Below, piece after piece: positions 26,889 to 36,433 of a DNA stretch of 64,000 nucleotides. The notes beneath the pieces are model-generated. The model was not told the DNA's origin. It was given only the letters and a program-made list of their open reading frames with translations, and did not search any database. Each line of letters starts with the position of its first letter. The first letter of the stretch is position 1. Origin of the DNA: Nocardia acididurans (GTDB taxonomy: Bacteria > Actinomycetota > Actinomycetes > Mycobacteriales > Mycobacteriaceae); the NCBI RefSeq assembly GCF_016741815.1, contig NZ_JAERRJ010000012.1:248001-312000 (forward strand), given 5' to 3'. The translations under genes were made by a program, and so were the position numbers.

Positions 26889-27431
26889 TCAGAAGGTCAC
26901 CGCGAGGACCGCGAGGGCGAGCACGGTGTCGAGCACCATGCAGAACTCCGACATGGATCGGACGACCACTCGGTTCTCCCGGAAATGCTTGATATCCCAG
27001 GCGGTGTGCGCGAGCAGGCCGGCGGCGACCAGGCAGCCGCCCACCGTCTCGTCGACGAGCAGGGCGAGCACGGCGACGGCTCCGAAGGCCAGCATCGCCG
27101 CGCCCTGCACGGTGATGTCGTGGCGGCGCGCCAGACCGTAGAGGGCGAACGGGACGGCCAGGGCGAGCAGTACCCAGGTGCCGTCCGCGCCCGCCGCCTT
27201 CGCCGCGCCGATGACCACGAAGGTGGCCAGGAAGACCGGCCAGGCGGCACGGCTGTTCCCGATCGCGGCGCTGCCGAGGTACACCAGGGCGGAGGCGGCG
27301 ACGATCTGGGCGAGGTCGACGCCGGCGGTCAGGTCGTAGGCGGTGGCCACGGCGAGGACCAGGGCGGCGAGGGTAGGCCAGCGGAGGATGCGGCGGAAGG
27401 CGGGACGCGGGCGGGTCGGTGATTCCTGCAT
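26889..27431 (-). CDS. hypothetical integral membrane protein
   Basis: A 180-residue, very hydrophobic protein with about six membrane helices (for example WPTLAALVLAVATAYDL, VFLATFVVIGAAKAAGA, AMLAFGAVAVLALLVDETVG). TAWDIKHFRENRVVVRSMSEFC near the end is the most distinctive polar stretch. Related proteins are common in actinobacteria without a known function. It converges on the tautomerase-like gene (7-bp gap) and is divergent from the GlxA-type regulator 98 bp away, so the two may share a control region. Confidence 0.7.
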   Translation of the reverse strand: MQESPTRPRPAFRRILRWPTLAALVLAVATAYDLTAGVDLAQIVAASALVYLGSAAIGNSRAAWPVFLATFVVIGAAKAAGADGTWVLLALAVPFALYGLARRHDITVQGAAMLAFGAVAVLALLVDETVGGCLVAAGLLAHTAWDIKHFRENRVVVRSMSEFCMVLDTVLALAVLAVTF

Positions 27432-27529
27432 GGGCCCACCGTCTCGCCGGGGCGCGCACGATGGCCAGACGGCTGGGCGGCCATGGCGGAAACACTTGGA
27501 TTCCTGGCGCTTTCACTAGGATCGACGGT

Positions 27530-28507
27530 GTGAACGAACGGCTGGTGGTCGTGGTCGGCTATCACGGGGTGGAGTTGCTCGACATCGCCTCGGTGACCTC
27601 GACGCTGGACATGGCCAATCGCATGGGGGCCGCGCCCGCCTACCGCATGGTGTTCGTGACGCCGGGCGGCGCTGCGGTGGAATGCAATTCGGGGCTGACC
27701 CTGTCCGGGCAGCAGGCGCTGGAGCAGGTCAACGATGCCATCGACACGGTGATCGTGTCGGGCGGGCTGGGGCACGCCGATGCCGCAGCGGACGAACGGT
27801 TCGTGGGGCATGTGCGGCGGCTGGCGCGCCACGCCCGGCGAGTCGCCTCGGTGTGCACGGGTGCGAGCGTGCTGGCCGCCGGTGGTCTGCTGGATGGGAA
27901 GCGCGCCACCACGCACTGGTTCTACGCGTCCGAGATCGCGGCGGCGTATCCGAAGGTGGAGTTCGATCCGGAACCGATCTTCGTGCGGCACGGCAATGTG
28001 GCCACCTCCGGCGGGGTGACCAGCGCGCTGGATCTGACGCTGGCCTTCATCGAGGAGGATCACGGAGCCGAACTGGCGCGGCGGATTTCAATGGGGCTGG
28101 TCACCTATCTGCGGCGGCCCGGGGATCAGGCGCAGGTGAGCGTGTTCGTGGGGAATCCGGAGCCGGCGCATCGGCTGGTGCACCGGCTGGTCGAGTACAT
28201 CACCGCGCATCTGGCCGGGGATCTGGGCATCGAGGCGCTGGGCGCTGTGGTCGGCGTGAGCGAGCGTCATCTGACCCGGCTGTTCGTGGCCGAGCTCGGC
28301 GAGACGCCGGCCCGCTATGTGCGGCGCACCCGGGTCGAGGCTGCGGCGCGATTGCTGACCTCGTCGGGATTGCGGCTCGACGATATCGCGGGGCAATGTG
28401 GATTCGCGTCGGCGGAAACATTGCGGCAGGCGTTCTCGGCGCAATTCGGGGTGGCGCCTTCGGTTTATCGGACACGCCAACGGGTGCGCGCCGATTCCGC
28501 GCCGTAA
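27530..28507 (+). CDS. GlxA-family AraC-type regulator
   Basis: A protein of about 326 residues with an N-terminal DJ-1/PfpI-like domain (about 1-190: VVVVGYHGVELLDIASV, VSGGLGHADAA, ASVCTGASVLAAGGLLDG) and a C-terminal AraC helix-turn-helix pair (about 225-320: VGVSERHLTRLF, then IAGQCGFASAETLRQAFSAQFG). The Cys in SVCTGA occupies the DJ-1 nucleophile-elbow position. The GTG at 27530 with AGGA upstream is preferred over the longer frame from 27419, which overlaps the neighbouring gene. Possible targets are the divergent membrane gene and the downstream terpene synthase. Confidence 0.88.
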   Translation: MNERLVVVVGYHGVELLDIASVTSTLDMANRMGAAPAYRMVFVTPGGAAVECNSGLTLSGQQALEQVNDAIDTVIVSGGLGHADAAADERFVGHVRRLARHARRVASVCTGASVLAAGGLLDGKRATTHWFYASEIAAAYPKVEFDPEPIFVRHGNVATSGGVTSALDLTLAFIEEDHGAELARRISMGLVTYLRRPGDQAQVSVFVGNPEPAHRLVHRLVEYITAHLAGDLGIEALGAVVGVSERHLTRLFVAELGETPARYVRRTRVEAAARLLTSSGLRLDDIAGQCGFASAETLRQAFSAQFGVAPSVYRTRQRVRADSAP

Positions 28508-28615
28508 GTGCCGGTCCGGCAATGGATTAGGGGGTTGTGCGAACTTTCTTTTGAAACGCGTGGAACTATCATTCGCTGAACCGTTGCGGGCAGAGATGAA
28601 CGGGAGGTTCCGCGC

Positions 28616-29719
28616 ATGGTCAGTGAGCACACCTCCACGGTGGAGGCCGGTATCGAACGGATGCGCGCCGAGTACAGCGCCCTGATCCGCGCAGGAAGGC
28701 GGTGGTCACTGCGCGAACTCTTCAGCGCACCGAACGCCGACATCGCGGCCTACTGCCGTGAATTCCAGCCCAGTAAATTCGGCGACGAGGCGTGTGCGGC
28801 GGTGGAGCGATTCTGCCGCCGCCATTCCATCTGGCTGGAGAACGGCGGCGAACACTACAACAGCATGACGCCGTATCTGCACCCCGGCGCGATCGACGCC
28901 GAACGCATGACGGCGATCGGCATCTACAACGCAATTCTGTTCTGGCTCAACGACACCGTGGGGCGCGAGAAGTTCGGGCATCTGAATGCCGAACGGCGGC
29001 GCGAGGCCGGTGTCGCGGTGGAGCGCATGGTGCGATTGCTGGAAACCCGTGCAGTTCCGGCAAATCCGACACCGCTGGAAGCGGCGACCGGCGAATACCT
29101 CGCCATGATGGTCGAACTGGCGCAGCCGCGCTGGCTGCAGCGGTTCCTCGCGCAGACCGTCGAGCATCTGCGGCCCGCCATCCGCGACCAGAACGCCCGC
29201 GCCCGCGGCACCCTGCTCGCCGTGGACGAGTACATCGCGCTGCGCGCGCACGTCTCGGGCATGTACCCGGCCATCGCGCTGTGCGAGTTCGGACAGGACA
29301 GCTATCTGGACTGGCCGCATATCGACCGCGCGGGGCTCGGGGCAGACCTGCGCCGACTACGGGGGTTGACGGTCGATATCGGCGCGCTCATGAACGACGT
29401 GTTCTCCTTCGAGAAGGAGTGCATCGTCGACCTGGCCGATTTCAACCTGATTCCACTGTGGCAGTTGAACAATCCGGGCGCGGACCTGACCCGGGCGGTG
29501 CACGCCGCGGCCGCCATCGTGCGTGGACGACTGACCGAATTCCGGGCCCTGCACGAACGGATTCGTGCGCGGGTGCGGACCATGGAAGCGGAGGTGGAAC
29601 TCCCGGTTTCGCGACACGCCGCCGATCTCGCCGACTGTGTCCGGGCGACATGGGTGTGGCAGGTCACGACACACCGTTACAAGGGTGTGTCGATCTTCGC
29701 GGAGAATTGCCCGGTCTGA
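28616..29719 (+). CDS. class I terpene synthase family protein with altered Asp-rich motif
   Basis: A 367-residue all-helical protein of the bacterial terpene synthase family. The second metal motif is intact: N260-D-V-F-S264-F-E-K-E268 (NSE motif). Arg210 sits about 50 residues before it, at the diphosphate-sensor position, and a C-terminal RY pair (TTHRYK) is present. The first metal motif, usually DDxxD/E, reads N112-D113-T-V-G-R-E117, so its leading Asp is Asn. It has a good GGGAGG ribosome site. It should ionise a prenyl diphosphate, but the product, or activity at all, is uncertain given the altered motif. No prenyltransferase or P450 gene is adjacent. Confidence 0.82.
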   Translation: MVSEHTSTVEAGIERMRAEYSALIRAGRRWSLRELFSAPNADIAAYCREFQPSKFGDEACAAVERFCRRHSIWLENGGEHYNSMTPYLHPGAIDAERMTAIGIYNAILFWLNDTVGREKFGHLNAERRREAGVAVERMVRLLETRAVPANPTPLEAATGEYLAMMVELAQPRWLQRFLAQTVEHLRPAIRDQNARARGTLLAVDEYIALRAHVSGMYPAIALCEFGQDSYLDWPHIDRAGLGADLRRLRGLTVDIGALMNDVFSFEKECIVDLADFNLIPLWQLNNPGADLTRAVHAAAAIVRGRLTEFRALHERIRARVRTMEAEVELPVSRHAADLADCVRATWVWQVTTHRYKGVSIFAENCPV

Positions 29720-29837
29720 GCCCGGTCTGCGAATTTCCTTCCCAGCGGTCGCATTTCGATGTCCCTGCCGGTTGGTAGCATCCGTCGGGCGGGATGCCGC
29801 AGAGTGGGGACCCCGGAGCAGATCGTGAGGGGGATTC

Positions 29838-31163
29838 GTGGACGAAGACGGACAGCTCGAACTGGCGCGGGACTGGTGGCTGGCACTCTCGCGAACCTGC
29901 CCGACGCCGCTACCGGTGTGCGATGCGCACCGGTTGCTGGCGGGGCTCATCGGTGACCTCTCGGCGAGTCTGGACCGCGAGGTCTTCGACGCCTCGGCCG
30001 GTGCGGCCGCGGGCGCGGCACTGGTCGAGGCAGAGTTGACCGACCCCGCGGTGCTGCCGGTTTCGGCGGGCGCACTCGCGCGGCTGGGCACACACACCAG
30101 ACACGCGGAGGCGGCGCAACGGCTGCCGATCATGCTCGCCAGCTTCGGTCAGGGCTACGGCACCGCGCTCGACGCCGCGCGGCGCCAGCGCCGGATCACC
30201 GTGGAGCAGGCGCTCACCGAGGCGCAGCGGGCCGCCGACGAGCGCTTCCGGGTGGTGTTCGATCACGCGGCGGTGGCCATCGCCATCGGCGACACCGACG
30301 GGTGCCTGATGGACGCCAATCAGTGCCTGGCCGACATGATCGGGGTGTCCGTGGAGCATCTGCGCGGCATCTCGGTGTACGACTTCGCCCACCCCGACGA
30401 TCGGGACGGGATCCGGGCGATGGTGTATGACCGGCTGGTGCCGACCGGAGAGGGCACGGTCAAACTCGAGCAGCGGATCCAGCGCGCGGACGGGACCTAC
30501 GGGTGGGCGTCGTTCGCCATCACCTTCGTGAAAGGCGCTGCCGGACAGGACGATTACCTGCTGGCCGTGGGCGAGGACGTCACCGAGCGGCACCGCATGG
30601 AGGACGAACTGCACTGGCAGGCCCGCCACGATCCGCTCACCGGGCTGCCCAATCGGCGGCAACTGGTGGAACGGCTCGAGGGGGCGATCGGGCTCGCGGG
30701 CGCGGATGCGCAGGTCGGCCTGTGCTTCCTGGATCTCGACGGCTTCAAGCATGTCAACGACCACTACGGGCACGGCGCCGGCGACCGGCTGCTCACCGCG
30801 GTGGCGGCGCAACTGCGCGACAGCGTGCCCGGACAGGGCGTCATGGTCTCGCGGATCGGCGGCGACGAATTCGTCGCCCTGATCCCGCCACCCGCCGATC
30901 ACGACCGGGTGGCGGCGGTGGCGGATCGGCTGCTGGCGGCACTGGAACAGCCGATCACCGTGGGCCACAACAGATTGCGCCTGTCGGCCAGTATCGGGGC
31001 CGTGGTGGCTCCGGCCACCGGCACGGATGCGGAAGCGCTGCTCGACGCCGCCGACACCGCGCTGTTCCGCGCCAAAGCCGACGGTAAGGGACGCTGGGTG
31101 CTGCGCGCCCACACCTCCCGCCCCGGCGCGCTCGCCATCTACTCCGAGGAGGTGCGGAGCTGA
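29838..31163 (+). CDS. PAS-GGDEF diguanylate cyclase
   Basis: A 441-residue soluble protein with a helical N-terminal region (1-130), a PAS domain (about 135-250: FRVVFDHAAVAIAIGDTDG, PDDRDGIRAMVYDRL, GEDVTERHRMED) and a GGDEF domain (about 255-425: HDPLTGLPNRRQLVERL, CFLDLDGFKHVND, RIGGDEFVAL, ASIGAVVA). The GGDEF signature is intact, so it should make cyclic di-GMP from GTP. The product-inhibition RxxD before GGDEF is not seen, and there is no EAL domain. It begins with GTG behind GAGGGGG. It converges on hrpB. Confidence 0.92.
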   Translation: MDEDGQLELARDWWLALSRTCPTPLPVCDAHRLLAGLIGDLSASLDREVFDASAGAAAGAALVEAELTDPAVLPVSAGALARLGTHTRHAEAAQRLPIMLASFGQGYGTALDAARRQRRITVEQALTEAQRAADERFRVVFDHAAVAIAIGDTDGCLMDANQCLADMIGVSVEHLRGISVYDFAHPDDRDGIRAMVYDRLVPTGEGTVKLEQRIQRADGTYGWASFAITFVKGAAGQDDYLLAVGEDVTERHRMEDELHWQARHDPLTGLPNRRQLVERLEGAIGLAGADAQVGLCFLDLDGFKHVNDHYGHGAGDRLLTAVAAQLRDSVPGQGVMVSRIGGDEFVALIPPPADHDRVAAVADRLLAALEQPITVGHNRLRLSASIGAVVAPATGTDAEALLDAADTALFRAKADGKGRWVLRAHTSRPGALAIYSEEVRS

Positions 31164-31212
31164 CGCTCCGGCGATCTGCCGCGCGGCTCCCTGATCCGCC
31201 GCCTATCCCGAA

Positions 31213-34056
31213 TCACTGTCCGCGGGCCGCGTTTCGGGCTGTGCCGCGGTGGGGTTGGACGGTGGTGGGATCCTCCGGCCAGGAGTGCTTCGGGTAGCGG
31301 CCGCGGAGTTCCGCGCGGGCCTGCGGCCAGCCGGTGCGCCAGAAGGACGGCAGGTCCGCGGTGACCGCGATGGGTCGCCGGGCGGGCGAGAGCAGATGCA
31401 GCAGGATCGTGGTGCGACCGTCGGCCAGGCGCGGCGGGTCGGTCCAGCCGAAGATCTCCTGCACCTTGACGGCCAGGATCGGCGGATCGGCCGAATAGTC
31501 CAGGCGCACTTGGCTTCCGGAAGGAACCGTCAGCCGCTCCGGGGCCAGTTCGTCGAGCCGGACGGCCTCCGGCCACGGGAGCAGTCGGCGCAGCGCCTGC
31601 CCGGCGTCGATCCGCTCGAGATCGGCGCGGCGGCGCGCACCGCCGAGATCCGGGGCCAGCCAGGAATCCATTGCGGCCAGCAGAGATTCGTCGTCCACGG
31701 CTGGCCACGGGTCACCGAGCGTGCGATGCAGGAAGTCCAGACGCTGCCGCAGCGACTCGGCATCGGCACTCCAGCGCAGCAGCGACAAACCCGACTCGCC
31801 CAGCCCACGCCGCAGGGCGGCCTCGACCTGCGCGGGTTCCGGATCACGAATCGGCTTCTCCGACAGGACGATCGCCCCCAGCCGCTCGACCCGACGCGCG
31901 ACAACGTCACCGCCGATCCAATCCACCTCCTCCGCCATCCGGAGCAAAGTCGGCGCGGCACGCCGGGCCAACTGCTCGTCCGCCACAGCGGCCAGCCGAA
32001 TACGGCCCTCGGACCGCCCGGGATCGCGCGTCGCCACGGCCACCGCCAGCCACTCGGCATCCCCGAGCCCGGAGCCCGGCGGCAGCGACACCGCCGTACC
32101 ACCCGCCATCAGATAACTCGCCGACCCCGGCGCGCGCCGCCGCGCCAACCGCTCCGGATACGCCAGTGCCACAACAAGAGCGGGGTCATCCGCGCCCGCC
32201 GCCGAACGAGCCGCACCGGACATCGCCCCCGATCGCGCCACCGCCTGCCCCGCCTCACGCGCCGCCACCGACCGCCCCACGTCGGACACCGCCGCTGGGC
32301 TCACCGCGTCGGACGCAGCCGCCGAACTCCCCCCGTCGGACGCTGCCGCTGGATTCTCCGCGTCGGATCGGGGAGGCGGTGCAGCCCTGGTGTCGGGCGC
32401 TGTACCCGGTTGCCGTGGGGCGTCGCTCCGTTCCTGCGCTGCTTGCCCCGGACGCGCTTGCCCGGTGCCCGCCTGCTCGACCAGCCGGGCCAGCCGCTGC
32501 ACTTCGCGCAGCCAGCGGGCCGGTTTCTCCCGGCGCAGGGTGCGCAGGCTGTGAATCAGATCCGTTCCGGGGGAGAGAGATTCGTCATCCAAGAGGGTGA
32601 CCACTTCGGCCGCCGCGCGGGCGCCGACCTCGGCAGCGCCGTCCAGCAGCGCCCGGGACAGGCGTGGGTGCAGGCCGATGACGGCCATCCGGCGGCCGCG
32701 GTCGGTGACGCCGTTATCGTCTTCGGCAGCGAGGGCGCGCAGCACGTCACGACCTGCCGCGAGACCACCGGGCGGCGGCGCGTCCCACCAGTCGAGCGCG
32801 GATCCGTCCGGGGTGCCCCAGCACGCCAATTCCAGTGCGAGCCTGGTCAAGTCGGCGGTGCGGATCTCCGGCTCGGGATACGCGGGGAGGGTCGCGTGCT
32901 CGTATTCCGGCCAGCATCGCCACACCCGGCCGGGCGCCTCACGCCCGGCCCGCCCGGCGCGCTGTTCCGCAACCGCGGCCGAAACCCGTACCGTCGCAAG
33001 GCCGGACAGCCCGCGCCCCCGGTCGATGCGGGGTACCCGGGCCAGCCCGGAATCCACCACCGCACGCACTCCGGGGACCGTGAGGCTGGATTCCGCCACC
33101 GCCGTGGACAATACGACCCGCCGCCGTGCCCCCGGCCGCAGCGCCGTGTCCTGCGCGGCCGTGGAAAGCCTGCCGTGCAGGGGAATCACGTCCACGCCGT
33201 CGAGTCCCGACAGCTGCTCGGCCGTCCGCCGGATCTCGGCCGCGCCGGGCAGGAAGACCAGCACGTCGCCGTCGGATTCGGCCAGCGCCGCCCGCGTGGC
33301 CCGTGCCACCTGCGCCTCGATCCGCTCCTTCGGCAGGGCCGGAACATAGTTCATTGCCACGGGGTACGTACGCCCGCGCACTTCCAGCACCGGCGCACCG
33401 GTCGTACCCGAGCCGGTAAGCGAGGCAGGCTCCGGCGCACCGGCAAGCGAGGCGGGTTCGGCATCGCCTGTGCCTGCACTGGTCGCGGCGTCACTCTTCG
33501 GTTCGGGCACCGAGCGTTCCGCTCCGTCGGCAACCTTGTCGCCGAGCAGCGCCGATAGTCGTTCGGCCGCAACAGTTGCCGAGGTGGCGAGCAGCCGCAG
33601 ATCGGGCCGCAGGCCCGCGCGGGCGTCGAGGAGCAGCGCCAGCAGCAGATCCGCGTCCAGATGCCGCTCGTGGCATTCGTCGAGTACCACCACATCGACG
33701 CCCGCGAGTTCGGGATCGTTCTGCAAACGCCGCACCAGCAGCCCGGAGGTCACCACCTCGACGCGGGTATCGCGACCCACTTTCCGATCACCTCGTACGG
33801 CGTATCCGACCGTCGCGCCGACCGGTTCGCCGAGGAGCGCCGCCATCCGCGCCGCAGCCGCCCGCGCCGCCAAGCGCCGGGGCTCGGCCACCAGCACCCG
33901 CCCATCGGTACCGGCGGCCAGTGCCAGCGGAACCAGGGTCGTCTTGCCGGTACCGGGTGGCGCGACCAGCACAGCTGTCCCCCGCTTCGCGAGCGTCCCG
34001 ACTATACGGTCGAGCTCGGCACGGACGGGCAGATCGGGAAGCTCAGGCAGTTTCAT
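31213..34056 (-). CDS. hrpB: ATP-dependent helicase HrpB
   Basis: A DEAH/RHA-like RNA helicase of about 947 residues. Walker A APPGTGKTT (about residue 33), DECH box VVLDECHERH (about 127), motif III ATSATV, motif VI QRAGRAGREAPG, and an HrpB-specific C-terminal domain ending with SWPEDPTTVQPHRGT. Two segments look inserted: EPASLAGAPEPASLTG around 33410-33540, and an Ala/Ser/Pro-rich stretch of about 90 residues at 32200-32475 containing repeated AASD/SPAA units. These are probably disordered linkers. ATG 34056 (MKLPELPDLPV) is preferred to 34077. HrpB's RNA substrate is not established. Confidence 0.93.
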   Translation of the reverse strand: MKLPELPDLPVRAELDRIVGTLAKRGTAVLVAPPGTGKTTLVPLALAAGTDGRVLVAEPRRLAARAAAARMAALLGEPVGATVGYAVRGDRKVGRDTRVEVVTSGLLVRRLQNDPELAGVDVVVLDECHERHLDADLLLALLLDARAGLRPDLRLLATSATVAAERLSALLGDKVADGAERSVPEPKSDAATSAGTGDAEPASLAGAPEPASLTGSGTTGAPVLEVRGRTYPVAMNYVPALPKERIEAQVARATRAALAESDGDVLVFLPGAAEIRRTAEQLSGLDGVDVIPLHGRLSTAAQDTALRPGARRRVVLSTAVAESSLTVPGVRAVVDSGLARVPRIDRGRGLSGLATVRVSAAVAEQRAGRAGREAPGRVWRCWPEYEHATLPAYPEPEIRTADLTRLALELACWGTPDGSALDWWDAPPPGGLAAGRDVLRALAAEDDNGVTDRGRRMAVIGLHPRLSRALLDGAAEVGARAAAEVVTLLDDESLSPGTDLIHSLRTLRREKPARWLREVQRLARLVEQAGTGQARPGQAAQERSDAPRQPGTAPDTRAAPPPRSDAENPAAASDGGSSAAASDAVSPAAVSDVGRSVAAREAGQAVARSGAMSGAARSAAGADDPALVVALAYPERLARRRAPGSASYLMAGGTAVSLPPGSGLGDAEWLAVAVATRDPGRSEGRIRLAAVADEQLARRAAPTLLRMAEEVDWIGGDVVARRVERLGAIVLSEKPIRDPEPAQVEAALRRGLGESGLSLLRWSADAESLRQRLDFLHRTLGDPWPAVDDESLLAAMDSWLAPDLGGARRRADLERIDAGQALRRLLPWPEAVRLDELAPERLTVPSGSQVRLDYSADPPILAVKVQEIFGWTDPPRLADGRTTILLHLLSPARRPIAVTADLPSFWRTGWPQARAELRGRYPKHSWPEDPTTVQPHRGTARNAARGQ

Positions 34057-34207
34057 TGCCGTCCAGTCTGGCAACACCGCCCCTGCTCACCCGGACCGAC
34101 TTCGTGAAACGCGTCCGATCGGCTGTGCCACCTGCGGCGATGACTTCGCCGCACGATGATGCTCGAGTACCGCCTCGTGCCCGATCGCGTAGCGCCCCCG
34201 AGACCGG

Positions 34208-35086
34208 TCAAGCCGGCGACACGGCCGTCGGGGGTGTGGGTGGGATGGTGGCGGGGATGCGTTCCAGGACGCCGCCCGCGAAGACGTCGTAGAGGGGGAG
34301 GGATTCCAGGTGGACGTAGCCGATGTGGCAGTCGCAGCTGGTGGCCGGGCAGGGGCGGGGGCGGAGGGCTGCGCGGTAGGAACCGTCGTAGAGGTTGCCC
34401 AGTTCGGCGGGGATGAAGTGGCAGCGGCGGACTGTTCCGGAGCCGTCCACCGAGATAACGGATTCGCCTGTACGGCAGGGTATTCCGGAGGAGGAGTGGG
34501 GGTTGCGGCTGTAGGCGAACAGGGGATCCACGGCGGTCCAGGCCGCGGCCTGGGCGTCGGTGAGGGGGTGGTTCTCGGGAGCGTTCACCCAGAGGTAGAT
34601 GTGGGCCGGCAGGTCGGCGCGGAGCCGGTGCGCCGCGGGGAGGTGGTCGGGGAAGCCGACGATGCCGACGCTGAAGCGGATGCCGCGACGGGTCAGGTCG
34701 GCGCATTTGGCGCGGAAGCGGTCGTAGGGGGTTTGGCCGGGATGGTAGGTGCACCACAGGGCCAAGGTGTCGGGATCGGCGTCGGACAGCCAGTCGGTGC
34801 GGCAGCTGAGGTTGGTCTGGATGGCCACCCGGCGGACATTGGGGAGGTGCGAGAGCTCGACGAGAGCGCGGCGGTACCAGGAGCGGACCAGGCCCTCACC
34901 CCAGGGCGTGCACAGAATCGACAGGCGATCGTCGGATTGTGCCGCCGCCCAGGCGGTGAAGCGTTCCAGGGCCGCGCGGTCGGCGCGCAGTTGCTCCCGG
35001 GAGTCGCGACGCTTGGCGAAGGGGCAGTACGGGCAGTCGTAATCGCAGGAGGCCAGCGGGCCGCGGTACAGGATTGTGAGATCCAT
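34208..35086 (-). CDS. STM4011-family radical SAM protein
   Basis: A 292-residue radical SAM enzyme. The N-terminal cluster motif is C-D-Y-D-C-P-Y-C (residues 14-21), followed by a TIM-barrel-like core (LSILCTPWGEGLVRSW, VAIQTNLSCR). The C-terminal part has IPCRTGESVISVDGSGTVRRC, LGN and CPATSCDC, the spacing of a SPASM-type auxiliary Fe-S site, as in peptide-modifying enzymes. The family name comes from the Salmonella STM4011 locus; the reaction is unknown. It is the last gene of the operon, six bases after the STM4012 stop. Radical SAM membership is certain; the auxiliary cluster is inferred from spacing. Confidence 0.9.
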   Translation of the reverse strand: MDLTILYRGPLASCDYDCPYCPFAKRRDSREQLRADRAALERFTAWAAAQSDDRLSILCTPWGEGLVRSWYRRALVELSHLPNVRRVAIQTNLSCRTDWLSDADPDTLALWCTYHPGQTPYDRFRAKCADLTRRGIRFSVGIVGFPDHLPAAHRLRADLPAHIYLWVNAPENHPLTDAQAAAWTAVDPLFAYSRNPHSSSGIPCRTGESVISVDGSGTVRRCHFIPAELGNLYDGSYRAALRPRPCPATSCDCHIGYVHLESLPLYDVFAGGVLERIPATIPPTPPTAVSPA

Positions 35087-35092
35087 TGTGGC

Positions 35093-36433
35093 TCACTTGA
35101 GTTCGTAGGCAGCCATGGCAGCGCTGACGGCGGGTGAGAACAATCGGGGACCGATCGCGTCGGAGTAGGACAGGCCGGTGGGGGTGAGCCGGAGCAGACC
35201 GTCGCCGGAATCCGGTTCCAGCCAGCCCAGTTCGGCGAACTCGGCCAATTCCTCGGGGTAGTGCGCGTGCGGGTCCGCGCCGAATCGGGCGCGGTAGGCG
35301 GCGATTTCCATTCCGCCCGCCTGCAACAGCGATTGCAGCAGGAAGCGCCGCCCGGACTCGCTGGAGTCGATGCGGCGGCCCACCTCCGCGCGACTGAAAT
35401 CCGTTGTGCTCGTGTAAGTGTCGATGATGCCGCGCACCTCTCGCAGGTCGACGGCGTAGTCGAACGAGTAGTGCAGGCCCGCCGTGTAGGAGCGCGCGCC
35501 ACAGCCCAGTCCGACCATGCCGTCGGTCTGGCAGGCATAGTCGTCGGGTCCCAGCGCGGGCGCGTCTATGCGGCGGAACATCCGCATGGACACCTGTTCG
35601 TAGCCGTGCGCGAGCAGATGGTCGCGCCCGGATGCGTAGAGCCGCAGCCGTTGTTCGTCCCACTCGGCGTCGGAGTCGATACCGCGCCGCCCCAGACCGG
35701 TGAGCGGGCGCACATACAGCGGATACAGGTAGAGTTCCTCGGGCCGCCAGGCCAGGGCGGCTTCCAGGGACGTGTGCCAGGTCCGTTCGGTTTGGCCGTC
35801 GATGCCGTAGATGAGGTCGATGTTCAGCACCGGAATGCGTGCCGCGCGAACCCTTTCCAGGGCCGTCTCGACCTCGGCACGGCGTTGTGGCCGCACCGCC
35901 GCGCGGGCCTCGCTGTCGATGAAGCTCTGCACACCGATGCTGATGCGGGTGGTCCCGCGTTCGGCCAGTACGGCGAGCCGGTCGGCGGTGGCGGTGGGCG
36001 GGGAGGTTTCCACGGAGAGCGGAATCGCCCGCAGATCCGCGCCCATCCGCTGTTCGGCGATATCGCAGAGCCGTTCGAGTTCGCGAGCGGTCAGATAGGT
36101 GGGGGTTCCGCCGCCGAAGGCCGCTGCCGCGAAGCGCACCGGGCCGTCGCCGAGGGCCGCGCGCACGGTGCGCGCCTGCCGCTCCAGCGCGTCCAGGTAG
36201 CGTCCGGTCAGATTGTCGGGCGCACCCACGCGGGTGAAGAGATTGCAGAAGCCGCAACGGTATTCGCAGAAGGGGATGTGCGCGTACAGCGACAGCGCGT
36301 GCTTGGGTTCGTCCGCCCACAGCGCACCGAGCAGCGGGCTGTCCGCACCGAGGGGACGGTAGGCCGTCTTGTGTGGATAGCCGTACACATAGCTCTGATA
36401 GGGCCGCGGCGGGGTGCTGATACCGATACTCAT
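35093..36433 (-). CDS. STM4012-family radical SAM protein (HemN-like)
   Basis: A protein of about 446 residues with the radical SAM motif C-E-Y-R-C-G-F-C (about residues 55-62) preceded by YAHIPF, as in HemN/HemW-type enzymes. Also seen are FGGGTPTYL, RISIGVQSF and LNIDLIYGIDGQT. The C-terminal domain ends with LTPTGLSYSDAIGPRLFSP, like HemW. It is not predicted to be a coproporphyrinogen oxidase; the family tracks with STM4011/4013/4014/4015. The ATG at 36433 overlaps the STM4013 stop (ATGA), so the two are translated together. Confidence 0.9.
   Translation of the reverse strand: MSIGISTPPRPYQSYVYGYPHKTAYRPLGADSPLLGALWADEPKHALSLYAHIPFCEYRCGFCNLFTRVGAPDNLTGRYLDALERQARTVRAALGDGPVRFAAAAFGGGTPTYLTARELERLCDIAEQRMGADLRAIPLSVETSPPTATADRLAVLAERGTTRISIGVQSFIDSEARAAVRPQRRAEVETALERVRAARIPVLNIDLIYGIDGQTERTWHTSLEAALAWRPEELYLYPLYVRPLTGLGRRGIDSDAEWDEQRLRLYASGRDHLLAHGYEQVSMRMFRRIDAPALGPDDYACQTDGMVGLGCGARSYTAGLHYSFDYAVDLREVRGIIDTYTSTTDFSRAEVGRRIDSSESGRRFLLQSLLQAGGMEIAAYRARFGADPHAHYPEELAEFAELGWLEPDSGDGLLRLTPTGLSYSDAIGPRLFSPAVSAAMAAYELK

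Noticed and set aside
31249..33558. Long plus-strand frame opposite hrpB
   Set aside because: Arg/Gly/Pro-rich antisense frame with no domain; hrpB motifs on the other strand are complete.
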